Assembly: GCA_031286975.1 (NCBI GenBank)
Contig: JAITTM010000214.1
Coordinates: 1 to 14,177 of the forward strand
From: Coriobacteriales bacterium
GTDB lineage: Bacteria > Actinomycetota > Coriobacteriia > Coriobacteriales > UBA8131
Direction: 5' to 3'
Length of the DNA: 14,177 nt
Made by a program: the position numbers and the translations under genes. The notes beneath the pieces are model-generated. The model saw nothing but the letters and a program-made list of their open reading frames with translations. It had not been told where the DNA came from and did no database searches. Of this stretch, positions 1 through 6,961 are shown piece by piece; position 1 is the first letter of the stretch; the number at the start of each line of letters is the position of its first letter.

Positions 1-13
1 CTCCGCCACTCCC

Positions 14-787
14 CTACCAGCCTTTATCCAAAAGCCAGTTATTGAGGGTTCGCTCGCGGTCTTTGGCCTCCTGCTCGCCTTGGTATTTTGCCAGGTTGAA
101 GTCACCGTGGATGTTGCCGTCGATGATGTAGAGAACGCGGTCGCATTTGGCCGCGACGCGAATGTCATGGGTGACGAGCACAACGGTCGTGCCCTCGCGG
201 TTCATCCGCACGATCTCGTCCATCACCTCGTTGGAAGCCTGCTTGTTGAGCGAGCCCGTAGGTTCATCGGCAAAGATCATCCGGGGCTTGTTGATGAGGC
301 TGCGACAGATACAGGCACGCTGCAACTGGCCACCGCTGACCTCGCTGATGTCGTTGTGACGCAACTCGGCGATGTCCATCTTGTACATCAGCTCGTGGGC
401 ATACGCGCTGACGACCTTGCGCCGGGCACTCCCCCGGTTGCGCTTGGACTGAAAGGCGGGCAGCAGGATATTGTCGATCAGCGTGAGATTCTTGAGCATG
501 TACATCTGCTGAAAGATGAAGCCCATCGAGTCGAGGCGCAGGTCGCTCATCTGCGCGGGCGTCACCTGCGCCAGGTCGGTACCAAAGAACTCCACCGTGC
601 CAGCTGTCAGCTCCTCCATACCGCTGATTGCGTAGAGCAGGGTCGACTTGCCCGAGCCGGACGGCCCCATGACGGCAACCAGCTCGCCTTCTCGCACGGT
701 GAAGTTCACGTTGCGCAGCACGTTGTTTTGCCGCTTGTTGATCACATAGGTCTTGCAGACGTTCTTTGCTTCCAGCGCGGTAGTCAT
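14..787 (-). CDS. ABC transporter ATP-binding protein, MacB/LolD type
   Basis: A 257-residue nucleotide-binding subunit that should hydrolyse ATP on the cytoplasmic face to drive the FtsX-type permease encoded just upstream. Visible motifs: Walker A GPSGSGKST (residues 41-49), Q-loop Q93, signature VSGGQLQR (150-157), Walker B MIFADE (170-175) and the switch histidine in VTHD (H207). The first 235 residues match a complete domain of the MacB/LolD/BceA class, which pairs with FtsX-like permeases. A charged tail of about 25 residues follows. The ATG at 787 is preceded by AGGAG (minus strand of 794-798), which overlaps the TAG stop of the permease gene, so the two are probably translationally coupled. 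The order permease then ATPase is the reverse of the more common arrangement. The substrate cannot be told from sequence; peptide, antibiotic or lipid handling are all possible. Confidence 0.95.
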   Translation of the reverse strand: MTTALEAKNVCKTYVINKRQNNVLRNVNFTVREGELVAVMGPSGSGKSTLLYAISGMEELTAGTVEFFGTDLAQVTPAQMSDLRLDSMGFIFQQMYMLKNLTLIDNILLPAFQSKRNRGSARRKVVSAYAHELMYKMDIAELRHNDISEVSGGQLQRACICRSLINKPRMIFADEPTGSLNKQASNEVMDEIVRMNREGTTVVLVTHDIRVAAKCDRVLYIIDGNIHGDFNLAKYQGEQEAKDRERTLNNWLLDKGW

Positions 788-796
788 GGGTTGCTC

Positions 797-3202
797 CTAT
801 TCGATTGCCTCAAAGTCGTCTTTGCTGATTCTGCGGATGCTCAGCACACTCAGGGTGACCGCCAGCAGCGTGCCCGCAATCAAGATCGCGGGATACAGCA
901 CGCACATCTCTGGCCATATGATCACGGCAGGGATGTTGGGAGCGCCCATCATGCCAAAGGTAAATCGCACCATCACAGGGTTCAGCGGAATCATCAGCAC
1001 AAGCCCCACAAGCAGCGCGCATACGGCAACGAGCAACATACGGGCTATCTGCCAGCACATCAGCGCGCCCGTGCGCATGCCCAGACCCTTGAGCAGGGCG
1101 ATCTCGCCCTTGTCGCGAGCCAGCAAGGTCTTGGCGAGCAAAACCACCACCAACGCATTGACGGCAACCGCCAGCAGCAAAAACAGGTTCTTCATGTCGC
1201 TTATGGCGCCCTGGATGTCCCCCACAAGCGAAAGCACGTACTCCCCCGGCGTACTGAAGACAAGGTCGGGGTAGCGCGCCTTGAGAGCCGCCCTCTGCGC
1301 AGGGATGTCCGTACGGTTTTCAAAGCGCCCCATACAACTGGTCATCAGCTGCGAGATAGGCGCGATGGTCTCGTCTTGCAGCGCGGCTCCGTTGGCAAAG
1401 TTGAACAGCCGTCCCATCTGCATCAGCGTCTCACTGCTACCGGTAATCACGTAGGGTCGGTCGGTTGCGCCCATCACGACATGCACGGTATCGCCGAGCA
1501 CCACGCCCAACTCATCCATGAGGATGCGCGTCATGGCTATCTCGTTGCTTTGCACGGGCGGCGAGCCCTCAAGCCCTGCCAGGGGGACATCATCACCCGG
1601 GGTGCTGCAATGACCCGAGATGGTAAGGGCATCTGCGGGGTTATCGGTATAGACCTTGGTGGTATACGCGTAGCGATAACTGAGGTCAAGAAAGATTCCC
1701 TCGGTCTCGAAGTCTTGCTCCAAGCGCGCCAGATCCTCCAACATCAGCGCATAGCCTCCCGGTTGCAGGTAGTCATGCTCCTGCTCGGCCTCAATCACCA
1801 CATCGACCCCACCCAAGCCAAAATACTCGTTGCCCGCGTCGCTCTTGAAGGTATTGGCGGCATTGGCAGGCAGCACCACTATCAGGATTCCTAAGATCAG
1901 CGCAATCGCCAGCGACACGTAGTTGCGCATACCGCTCAGGATATCGTTGATCGCCATGAACAAGGGCACCGGCAGATGCCTGCTGGCGGCAAGCCGCACC
2001 ACGCCCTTGCGGCGGTAGCGCTCGCCCAGCGACCCTGAGCGAATCGCTTGGATCGCCGTGAGCTTGCGCACCCTACGTGTTCCTATCCAAGCAAAGCAAA
2101 CGGTAAGAAGGACGACCAACAAGGCGCAGGCAACCCGCACTTCTCCCCCTTCACCCGCCGTGCCCATCACCACGGTGTTGGCAAGCGAACTCAGCATCAC
2201 CGCGGAGAGCGGAAAACTCAAGCCGAGCCCAACGAGCACCGCCAGCAAAGAGAGGCAGAGGTACTTAGCAACATAGAGGCGTTTGATGGCACCGTCCCCC
2301 ACACCGATGCCCTTCATGATGCCAATCTCACGGTAGTCTTCCTGGATGGTGAAGGCGATGGCAAAGTGCAGGAGCACCAAGGCGACCAGTATCAGACAGA
2401 CCGCCACGATAATCAGGAAGGCCAGGGTTATCATCTCCATGGCAAAGGTGCTCTGAATCGAGGAACTGTCGAATTCAAAGATGCTGTTGTAAGAAAGCGC
2501 GTTTTTCTCGCGCATCATCTGGGCAAGGTTGTCGCTGTGCAGCGCAAAGCTGACGGTCTCAGCTGGGGAGCCCTGCGCAAGGGAGCCTTGTGTAAGGGAG
2601 CCCTGCGCAAGGCTTTGATAATCGCCCGCGCTGATGATGGCTCGGTTGAAACCCATAAAATCGGAGCCGTAAAGCATGTCCTTCATCAGATAGGCAACGG
2701 TCAAGGTTCTGGTGGTTTCTCCCGAGGTAATCTTGACCCTGTCGCCCAGCTGAACGTCATTGCCGCGGGCAAGGTTGTAGCTCAGGGCGATACTGCCCTC
2801 GTCAAGCTGCGTGATGCGCGTATCCCCGCTGAACACGTAATCCCCACCTTGGGGCACCTGAGCAAGCGCGATGCTGCCGGAATTGCTGATGAGCTCCCGG
2901 TTGCCAAAATGCACCTGCTCCTGCGCAATCACCAAAAACACCTGCTTGCGAAAGCTGCTCACCGTTTCAGTTGAGGCAAGCCAGCTGTCGATGCTCTGCT
3001 CGTCGGCTCCCCCGTGGGACGTGAAGAGATACTGATCCGCAACATTGCTTTCACGTGCAAAGTTGTCGAGGGCAGCGTTGGTCGCAAAGAGGTTGCTCAC
3101 GCTGCTCGCCATAATGGCGGTGCACAGAACGATAAGCAAGAACAGGACGATGTTCATCGCCTTCTTGCGGAGCAGATCCTTTTTGAGCATTCGCAGCAGC
3201 AT
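797..3202 (-). CDS. FtsX-like ABC transporter permease with two FtsX modules
   Basis: A membrane protein of 801 residues forming the permease of the ABC system with the ATPase at 14-787. It has a tandem layout. Module 1: one transmembrane helix near residues 17-40, an extracytoplasmic domain of about 210 residues, then three helices (about 257-285, 315-340, 357-375). Module 2: one helix near 430-448, an ectodomain of about 210 residues, then three C-terminal helices. Each module carries the FtsX-type cytoplasmic coupling stretch (REIGIMKGIG and KGEIALLKGLG). This 4+4 layout is typical of large Gram-positive FtsX permeases. I chose the ATG at 3202 because GAAGGG lies six bases upstream. A GTG at 3232 and an ATG at 3208 are in frame but lack well-spaced ribosome binding sites. 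The first ectodomain contains a short tandem repeat, annotated separately. Substrate unknown. Confidence 0.92.
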   Translation of the reverse strand: MLLRMLKKDLLRKKAMNIVLFLLIVLCTAIMASSVSNLFATNAALDNFARESNVADQYLFTSHGGADEQSIDSWLASTETVSSFRKQVFLVIAQEQVHFGNRELISNSGSIALAQVPQGGDYVFSGDTRITQLDEGSIALSYNLARGNDVQLGDRVKITSGETTRTLTVAYLMKDMLYGSDFMGFNRAIISAGDYQSLAQGSLTQGSLAQGSPAETVSFALHSDNLAQMMREKNALSYNSIFEFDSSSIQSTFAMEMITLAFLIIVAVCLILVALVLLHFAIAFTIQEDYREIGIMKGIGVGDGAIKRLYVAKYLCLSLLAVLVGLGLSFPLSAVMLSSLANTVVMGTAGEGGEVRVACALLVVLLTVCFAWIGTRRVRKLTAIQAIRSGSLGERYRRKGVVRLAASRHLPVPLFMAINDILSGMRNYVSLAIALILGILIVVLPANAANTFKSDAGNEYFGLGGVDVVIEAEQEHDYLQPGGYALMLEDLARLEQDFETEGIFLDLSYRYAYTTKVYTDNPADALTISGHCSTPGDDVPLAGLEGSPPVQSNEIAMTRILMDELGVVLGDTVHVVMGATDRPYVITGSSETLMQMGRLFNFANGAALQDETIAPISQLMTSCMGRFENRTDIPAQRAALKARYPDLVFSTPGEYVLSLVGDIQGAISDMKNLFLLLAVAVNALVVVLLAKTLLARDKGEIALLKGLGMRTGALMCWQIARMLLVAVCALLVGLVLMIPLNPVMVRFTFGMMGAPNIPAVIIWPEMCVLYPAILIAGTLLAVTLSVLSIRRISKDDFEAIE
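2566..2610 (-). repeat. Three 15-bp tandem repeats inside the permease gene
   Basis: On the plus strand the unit GGGAGCCCTGCGCAA occurs at 2566-2580 and 2596-2610, with a diverged copy (GGGAGCCTTGTGTAA) between them at 2581-2595. The 15-bp period keeps the frame and encodes a repeated five-residue unit of the form A/T-Q-G-S-L in the first ectodomain of the permease. This looks like a recent slipped-strand expansion tolerated in a surface loop. Confidence 0.85.
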
Positions 3203-3284
3203 GGTCATCCCTTCGCGTCGGCTCAGCACCACGATACGGGATAACGTATTAAAAAATCCTTAAGCCCAGGTGACGGCTGGACAA

Positions 3285-5930
3285 TCAGCGGGGAGAAGAC
3301 CGGGTGCTCTGTTGAATTGAAGCTCTCCCGTAAGCGGCGAGGATCTTTGCGGCAGCTGCTGTCGCCACAGCAACGCCAAGCAGTAGCAGGGCAATCGCGC
3401 TGCTACCTAACGGAGCGTTGTCGCCTGTTTGGGGCAGCTTGCTGCCCGGCTGGTTGGCCGCACCTGATGGCGGACCAAAGAAGGCGATCTGCCCCGCCGC
3501 GGTGCTCACGGTATAGGGCTCGCCAGGATACGTGATGCCGTTGATACTCACGCTCTTGATCACCGAGCCCGGGGTCAGCCAGAGATGAGCCTGCCCTGAA
3601 GCATCGGTCATGATGCCCGTGGTGTTATACGGCGAACCGTCTGGGTTGACAACAACCAGACCATCCACCGCGGTGTTTTTGGGGCCGCCTTTGATGTGGA
3701 GGATAACCTCATACAGCGTGTTGCCGCTGGGATCCTTGGGGTTGGGATCGATCGGGGTGCCCGGCGTGCCCGGAGGCGTGCCCGAGCCACCAGCGCCAGC
3801 CTGCGGGTTAACGCTGCCACCACCGATGATGATGTCTCCGCCACTACTGATGCCGCCGCCACCGTTGCCGCCCGCGCCCGAGCCGCCGTCGCCGCCGTTG
3901 CCGCCGGTGCCCGTGGTTGAGCCCCCGCCGGTTGTGGTGCTGTCGCCGCCGGTATCGATGCCCGTGCCGCCGTCGCCGCCGGGTATGGTGCCGGAGCCGT
4001 CTGCGCCATCGCCGCCGGTGCCCTCAACAGATGAGCCGCCACCGTCCACCACAACGGACTGCCCGCCGCTCTGGGGTGGCAAAATGCCCCCGATGTGGAT
4101 GCCGATGCCGCCGGTGCCACCAAGCGCGCCGCCGGTGCCGCCGGTGCCGGTGATCTTGGTCCCGTTTGTAGCGGAGATTGCCGGGATCGCCGTATCGTCA
4201 GTCACTGAGATGCCGCTGCCGCCCGTGCCGCCGGTCACGAGCGTGTTGCCGGGATTGCCTCCCGCACCACCTTTGCCGGTAATCGTGCCGCCCGCGGTGC
4301 CGCTTATCGCGCCAGCACCAATGCCGATGCCGCCCGTACCCGCGGCTCCGCTGCTGTTGACGCCAGAGCCCGCAGCGCCTCCCTGCCCGGTTACGGCGGC
4401 GCCCCCGCTGGCAGAGACCGCTGCCGGTGTTTGGATGCCGCTGCCACCATCGCCGCCTGCGCCGCCTGCGCCGCCTGTGCCGCTGATGGTTGCGCCAGCT
4501 GTGGCACTGATGCCGGTCACGTCCACCGTGCCTACCGCCAGAATACCGTCTCCGCCAAGGCCTTTATCCCCAGCTCCCGTGCCGCCCGTGCCACTAAAAC
4601 CCGCACCGCCAGTCACATCCAGCGTTGAGGTCTGTATGCCGCTGCCACCGTTGCCGCCAGCAGTCGAATCGCCGCCGGTTCCAAAAACAGTGCCGCCGCC
4701 ATTGGCGGTGATGCCATTGCTCGGGTCTGAATTGACAGGGCTTCCTGATACTCCCGCTAATGAGACAGGTGTGCCTGCCGCGATGCCAGCTCCCCCATTT
4801 GTTGAACCGTCTGCTCCCTCGCCGGTGATCCTGCCACCGTTATTGATGGCGATACTGCCGTTGGTCACCACTCCGGCGCCGCCCTGGCCGCCCGACGCGC
4901 TGCCGCCAACGCCATTAATCAGCGTCTGCCCCTGCACCTGTATGCTTGCTATCTCGGCAGAACCTGCTGAGCCGTTCACCACGGTGATACCACTACCGCC
5001 AGCCGTAACGCCATTGCCGCCATGGGCATTAATGGTTCCGCCGTTATCCGCAATCCCTGTGCCAAAAGCCCCATTGCCCGTGCTGGTGCTCTGCGCGCCA
5101 GCGCTTGTGGTCACTCCCACCAAGATCCCATTGCCGCCAGCGCCCAAGCTGCTGGCACCACCCTGTGCGGTGACCGTCGAGTTGCCGTTGTTGCTCACCG
5201 TCAGTGTGCCGCCAAGCTGAATGCCGTTGCCGCCCGCTGCGGTGGTTCCTGGCGACCCGATGGCGGTGACTTTTGACTGGGAGACGGTAATGCTGCCATT
5301 GGAGACAATCCCGTTATAGCCAGCACCCGGGGTGCCGTTATAGCTGCTCGACTGCTGTGCATTGTTGGCGGTTGCCGTCAGCTGAGTGCTGTCGATAACC
5401 AAGGTTGGCGTTCCCAGGCTGGGATCATAGTGAAACGTGCTGCCCGGGGTGCCACTATAGGCACCAAACACCATGATTCCGGCTTCGCCAGCGTTTGGGT
5501 TGTCATTTGGATAGATATCTATTCCCCACGGAGCGCTTCCATCGCCCTGAAAGCTGATGGCACCGCCGTATTGACTGGCCTTTATGGTTATGGTGTCATC
5601 GGCGGTGCCCCCCGTGATAACCAGCGGCCCCAATGGCGTTGCCGCAGCAGGTGCGTCAGGTGCGACATTGACGGTAATCGTCAGACTGTGAGCCCCCGAG
5701 GAGCTGACGCTCACTCCCGGAACTGAGCCCAAGGCTGTTGGTGGGGTTTGATCCGATGCCCAGATGCAGGTGCCACCGATATAGACCGTGAGAATGTTGG
5801 GGCTGCTCCCAACCACAGCAGCATGCGCCTTCTGCGGCACAGCGTTAACAAAAGAACAGGCCATCACAAGCGCAAACAGGACACTGACTACCTTGACTCC
5901 CAGCTGCCGCGCAAAACTCCTTGGACTCAT
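3285..5930 (-). CDS. Glycine-rich repeat surface protein with LPQTG sortase anchor
   Basis: A predicted cell-wall-anchored protein of 881 residues. The N-terminus has a long signal peptide: basic residues, then a hydrophobic core (about 12-30), then AHA-A with likely cleavage after residue 37. Residues about 38-175 form a non-repetitive beta-rich segment. From about 200 to 720 come some 14 degenerate repeats of 30-45 residues that begin G-x-G-I/V and end GGxG, resembling the style of PE-PGRS or beta-solenoid proteins. A compact segment of about 90 residues follows (VDGLVVVNPDGSPY, then an SVSINGITYPG-like stretch), reminiscent of prealbumin-like stalk domains. The C-terminus has LPQTG (832-836), a hydrophobic helix and an Arg-containing tail, a class A sortase signal. 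The ATG at 5930 has AGGGGGG seven bases upstream, so it is preferred over in-frame codons further upstream. Adhesion or matrix function is a guess; no enzyme motif is visible. Confidence 0.88.
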   Translation of the reverse strand: MSPRSFARQLGVKVVSVLFALVMACSFVNAVPQKAHAAVVGSSPNILTVYIGGTCIWASDQTPPTALGSVPGVSVSSSGAHSLTITVNVAPDAPAAATPLGPLVITGGTADDTITIKASQYGGAISFQGDGSAPWGIDIYPNDNPNAGEAGIMVFGAYSGTPGSTFHYDPSLGTPTLVIDSTQLTATANNAQQSSSYNGTPGAGYNGIVSNGSITVSQSKVTAIGSPGTTAAGGNGIQLGGTLTVSNNGNSTVTAQGGASSLGAGGNGILVGVTTSAGAQSTSTGNGAFGTGIADNGGTINAHGGNGVTAGGSGITVVNGSAGSAEIASIQVQGQTLINGVGGSASGGQGGAGVVTNGSIAINNGGRITGEGADGSTNGGAGIAAGTPVSLAGVSGSPVNSDPSNGITANGGGTVFGTGGDSTAGGNGGSGIQTSTLDVTGGAGFSGTGGTGAGDKGLGGDGILAVGTVDVTGISATAGATISGTGGAGGAGGDGGSGIQTPAAVSASGGAAVTGQGGAAGSGVNSSGAAGTGGIGIGAGAISGTAGGTITGKGGAGGNPGNTLVTGGTGGSGISVTDDTAIPAISATNGTKITGTGGTGGALGGTGGIGIHIGGILPPQSGGQSVVVDGGGSSVEGTGGDGADGSGTIPGGDGGTGIDTGGDSTTTGGGSTTGTGGNGGDGGSGAGGNGGGGISSGGDIIIGGGSVNPQAGAGGSGTPPGTPGTPIDPNPKDPSGNTLYEVILHIKGGPKNTAVDGLVVVNPDGSPYNTTGIMTDASGQAHLWLTPGSVIKSVSINGITYPGEPYTVSTAAGQIAFFGPPSGAANQPGSKLPQTGDNAPLGSSAIALLLLGVAVATAAAAKILAAYGRASIQQSTRSSPR
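3785..5330 (-). repeat. Degenerate Gly-rich repeat array (about 14 units)
   Basis: This is the part of the LPQTG protein gene that encodes repeats starting with GxGI or GxGV (for example GNGIQLGG, GSGIQTST, GDGILAVG, GIGIHIGG, GTGIDTGG), followed by a Val/Thr/Ile-rich strand, a G-x-x-I-T/S-G-x-GG turn and a GG-rich run. Unit length varies from about 29 to 47 residues. At DNA level the plus strand is rich in CCGCCGGTGCC-type words, densest around 3840-4160, which should be slippage-prone. The opposite strand appears as a long proline-rich open frame, which is an artefact of this composition. Confidence 0.85.
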
Positions 5931-5974
5931 AGACAATCCCCCTATAAGTGTGTTTCTGCCGCTCTGTAACAATC

Positions 5975-5991
5975 ATGCGGTATTGTCGCAT
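5975..5991 (-). promoter_or_regulatory. Small inverted repeat upstream of the LPQTG gene
   Basis: ATGCG and CGCAT (5975-5979 and 5987-5991) form a perfect 5-bp inverted repeat with a 7-base spacer, 45-61 bases upstream of the LPQTG gene start. The position fits an operator near the promoter. No convincing -35/-10 pair was found for this gene, and arms this short can occur by chance. Confidence 0.2.
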
Positions 5992-6135
5992 ATCGCAAGG
6001 GTCAGTTGCCCCATCCTACAGAAAATCCACGCAACGCCCTCAATGCGAAATCTGCAATGGGGAGCTTGTCAGCGCAGTTGGGTGCGGCAAGGGGCTCTCG
6101 CTTTGGTGCAGCATCGCTGAGTGCCTGGTGTGTGG

Positions 6136-6172
6136 CTTTTGGTCACTCTTGGTCAAGCGCTGCGGTAACATA
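6136..6172 (+). promoter_or_regulatory. Tandem 10-bp direct repeat and possible -10 upstream of the Imm-5-like gene
   Basis: CTTTTGGTCA (6136-6145) is followed directly by CTCTTGGTCA (6146-6155), identical at nine of ten positions. Eleven bases later comes TAACAT (6167-6172), a possible -10 element. No -35 box stands 16-18 bases before that -10. Direct repeats near helical period, replacing the -35 about 10-11 bp before a -10, are the known layout of PhoB/OmpR-family activator sites. Assigning this site to the PhoP encoded downstream in this window is inference. Confidence 0.4.
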
Positions 6173-6216
6173 AAAAAACACAAGTATGGAGCGCTCTAAC
6201 CAGGAGGAGGGTGCAT

Positions 6217-6738
6217 ATGACAAGCTCGACCACTACACGCAGATATCGGCTTCGCACGATGCTTGGGGATAAAAACGCGCCAAACACCCAGGCGCTGCTG
6301 AGCCTGATAGACGCGCAGAATAAAGAGACAGTCTGCACCTGGTGCATGGACTATGTCGAGGCTCGGGTGCTGCCGATCTTTGAGAAGCTTGTTCCCGGCG
6401 ACGAGCGCCCACACAAGGCTCTGGGCGCCTCCCGCGCCTATCTTGCAGGGCAGATGCCTTTCTTCCAAGCCAAACCGATCATCTGGTACGGCACCGCTGC
6501 TGATGCCCACAAACCCATCGCGCAGGCCGCCGAGCGGGCACTGGGGCAGGCTGCCTCGCTGGCGCGCCACCCCAGCCGTTGGCATGCCATCGCCGTCTAT
6601 TTTTATGCGGCGGCTGCCCTTGCCTACGACAGACTCGGGCTGACTGCCAGCGATGATGCCTACAACGCAATCGCCGATGAAGTGTGTGTGGAGATGACCG
6701 CCGCCTTGCGCGCGGCCAGCACAGAGGGAGCAGAGTAG
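6217..6738 (+). CDS. Putative immunity protein (Imm-5-like family)
   Basis: A soluble 173-residue protein with no signal peptide or membrane helix. Residues about 39-65 (a C-x-W-C start, then A-R-V-L-P-I-F-E-K, G-D-E-R-P-H-K-A-L and A-S-R-A-Y-L-A-G) match my recollection of the Imm-5-like putative immunity proteins. These continue into an Ala-rich helical half with repeated A-A-x-A and H-A-I-A patterns, also seen here. Family members are thought to neutralise polymorphic toxins, but direct biochemistry is scarce. No toxin gene is adjacent, so it is orphan in this window. The ATG at 6217 is chosen because AGGAGG lies at 6205-6210, six bases upstream; the in-frame GTG at 6211 abuts that site. 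It stands alone, divergent from the LPQTG gene, with 223 bases before pstS. Confidence 0.6.
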   Translation: MTSSTTTRRYRLRTMLGDKNAPNTQALLSLIDAQNKETVCTWCMDYVEARVLPIFEKLVPGDERPHKALGASRAYLAGQMPFFQAKPIIWYGTAADAHKPIAQAAERALGQAASLARHPSRWHAIAVYFYAAAALAYDRLGLTASDDAYNAIADEVCVEMTAALRAASTEGAE

Positions 6739-6774
6739 CGGTTGAGGCGGCCGCGAACTTCTCCCCACCGCCTT

Positions 6775-6821
6775 GAGCGCTGTTGGCACAGAGGGTCTGC
6801 CTTCCCTTGCCCAACAGGCTC
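6775..6821 (+). other. Hairpin between the Imm-5-like gene and pstS
   Basis: GAGCGCTGTTGG (6775-6786) pairs with CCAACAGGCTC (6811-6821), giving an 11-bp stem with one bulged G and a loop of about 24 bases. No T-run follows on the plus strand, so it is not a classical intrinsic terminator. It may act as a Rho-independent-like pause, an mRNA-stabilising end, or a leader structure of the pst operon. Confidence 0.4.
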
Positions 6822-6858
6822 ATAAAAACCGCTCCGCCTTGCTGCCACCCGCTCACCT

Positions 6859-6911
6859 TTACAAAGATTTGATGGTATCCCTGCAGGCTCCTTACAAAGC
6901 AGGGCTATCCT
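6859..6911 (+). promoter_or_regulatory. Paired TTACAAAG octamers upstream of pstS, candidate Pho site
   Basis: TTACAAAG occurs at 6859-6866 and again at 6892-6899, start-to-start 33 bp, about three helical turns. The second copy is six bases before TATCCT (6906-6911), a possible -10. Gram-positive PhoP sites are built from TTAACA-like hexamers at 11-bp steps, so a 33-bp phase is compatible, but the intermediate positions do not match. pst operons are normally induced under phosphate starvation by PhoP or PhoB. The assignment is tentative. Confidence 0.35.
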
Positions 6912-6961
6912 TTTGGCATTGTCATCAGGATGAGTTCCAAACAAATCTTAAGGAGAATTCT

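Noticed and set aside
80..1894. A plus-strand open frame of about 600 codons opposite the ABC genes
   Set aside because: It is antisense to two genes with clear ABC motifs and start signals, is rich in His, Gln and Arg as expected of a shadow frame, and has no recognisable domain.
3251..3284. A possible terminator after the LPQTG gene (short CCAG/CTGG or AGCC/GGCT stem and a run of six T on the minus strand)
   Set aside because: The stem is only about four base pairs and the T-run is separated from it, so termination between the surface-protein gene and the permease gene cannot be claimed.
3610..5220. A plus-strand proline-rich open frame of 536 codons
   Set aside because: It is the complement of Gly-rich codons in the LPQTG protein. 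The minus-strand reading has a signal peptide, sortase anchor and ribosome binding site; this frame has none.
5948..6199. A small Cys-rich plus-strand frame with a C-x2-C-like stretch
   Set aside because: It lies in the divergent promoter region, has no ribosome binding site, overlaps the likely promoter elements, and the Cys spacing is not a complete zinc motif.
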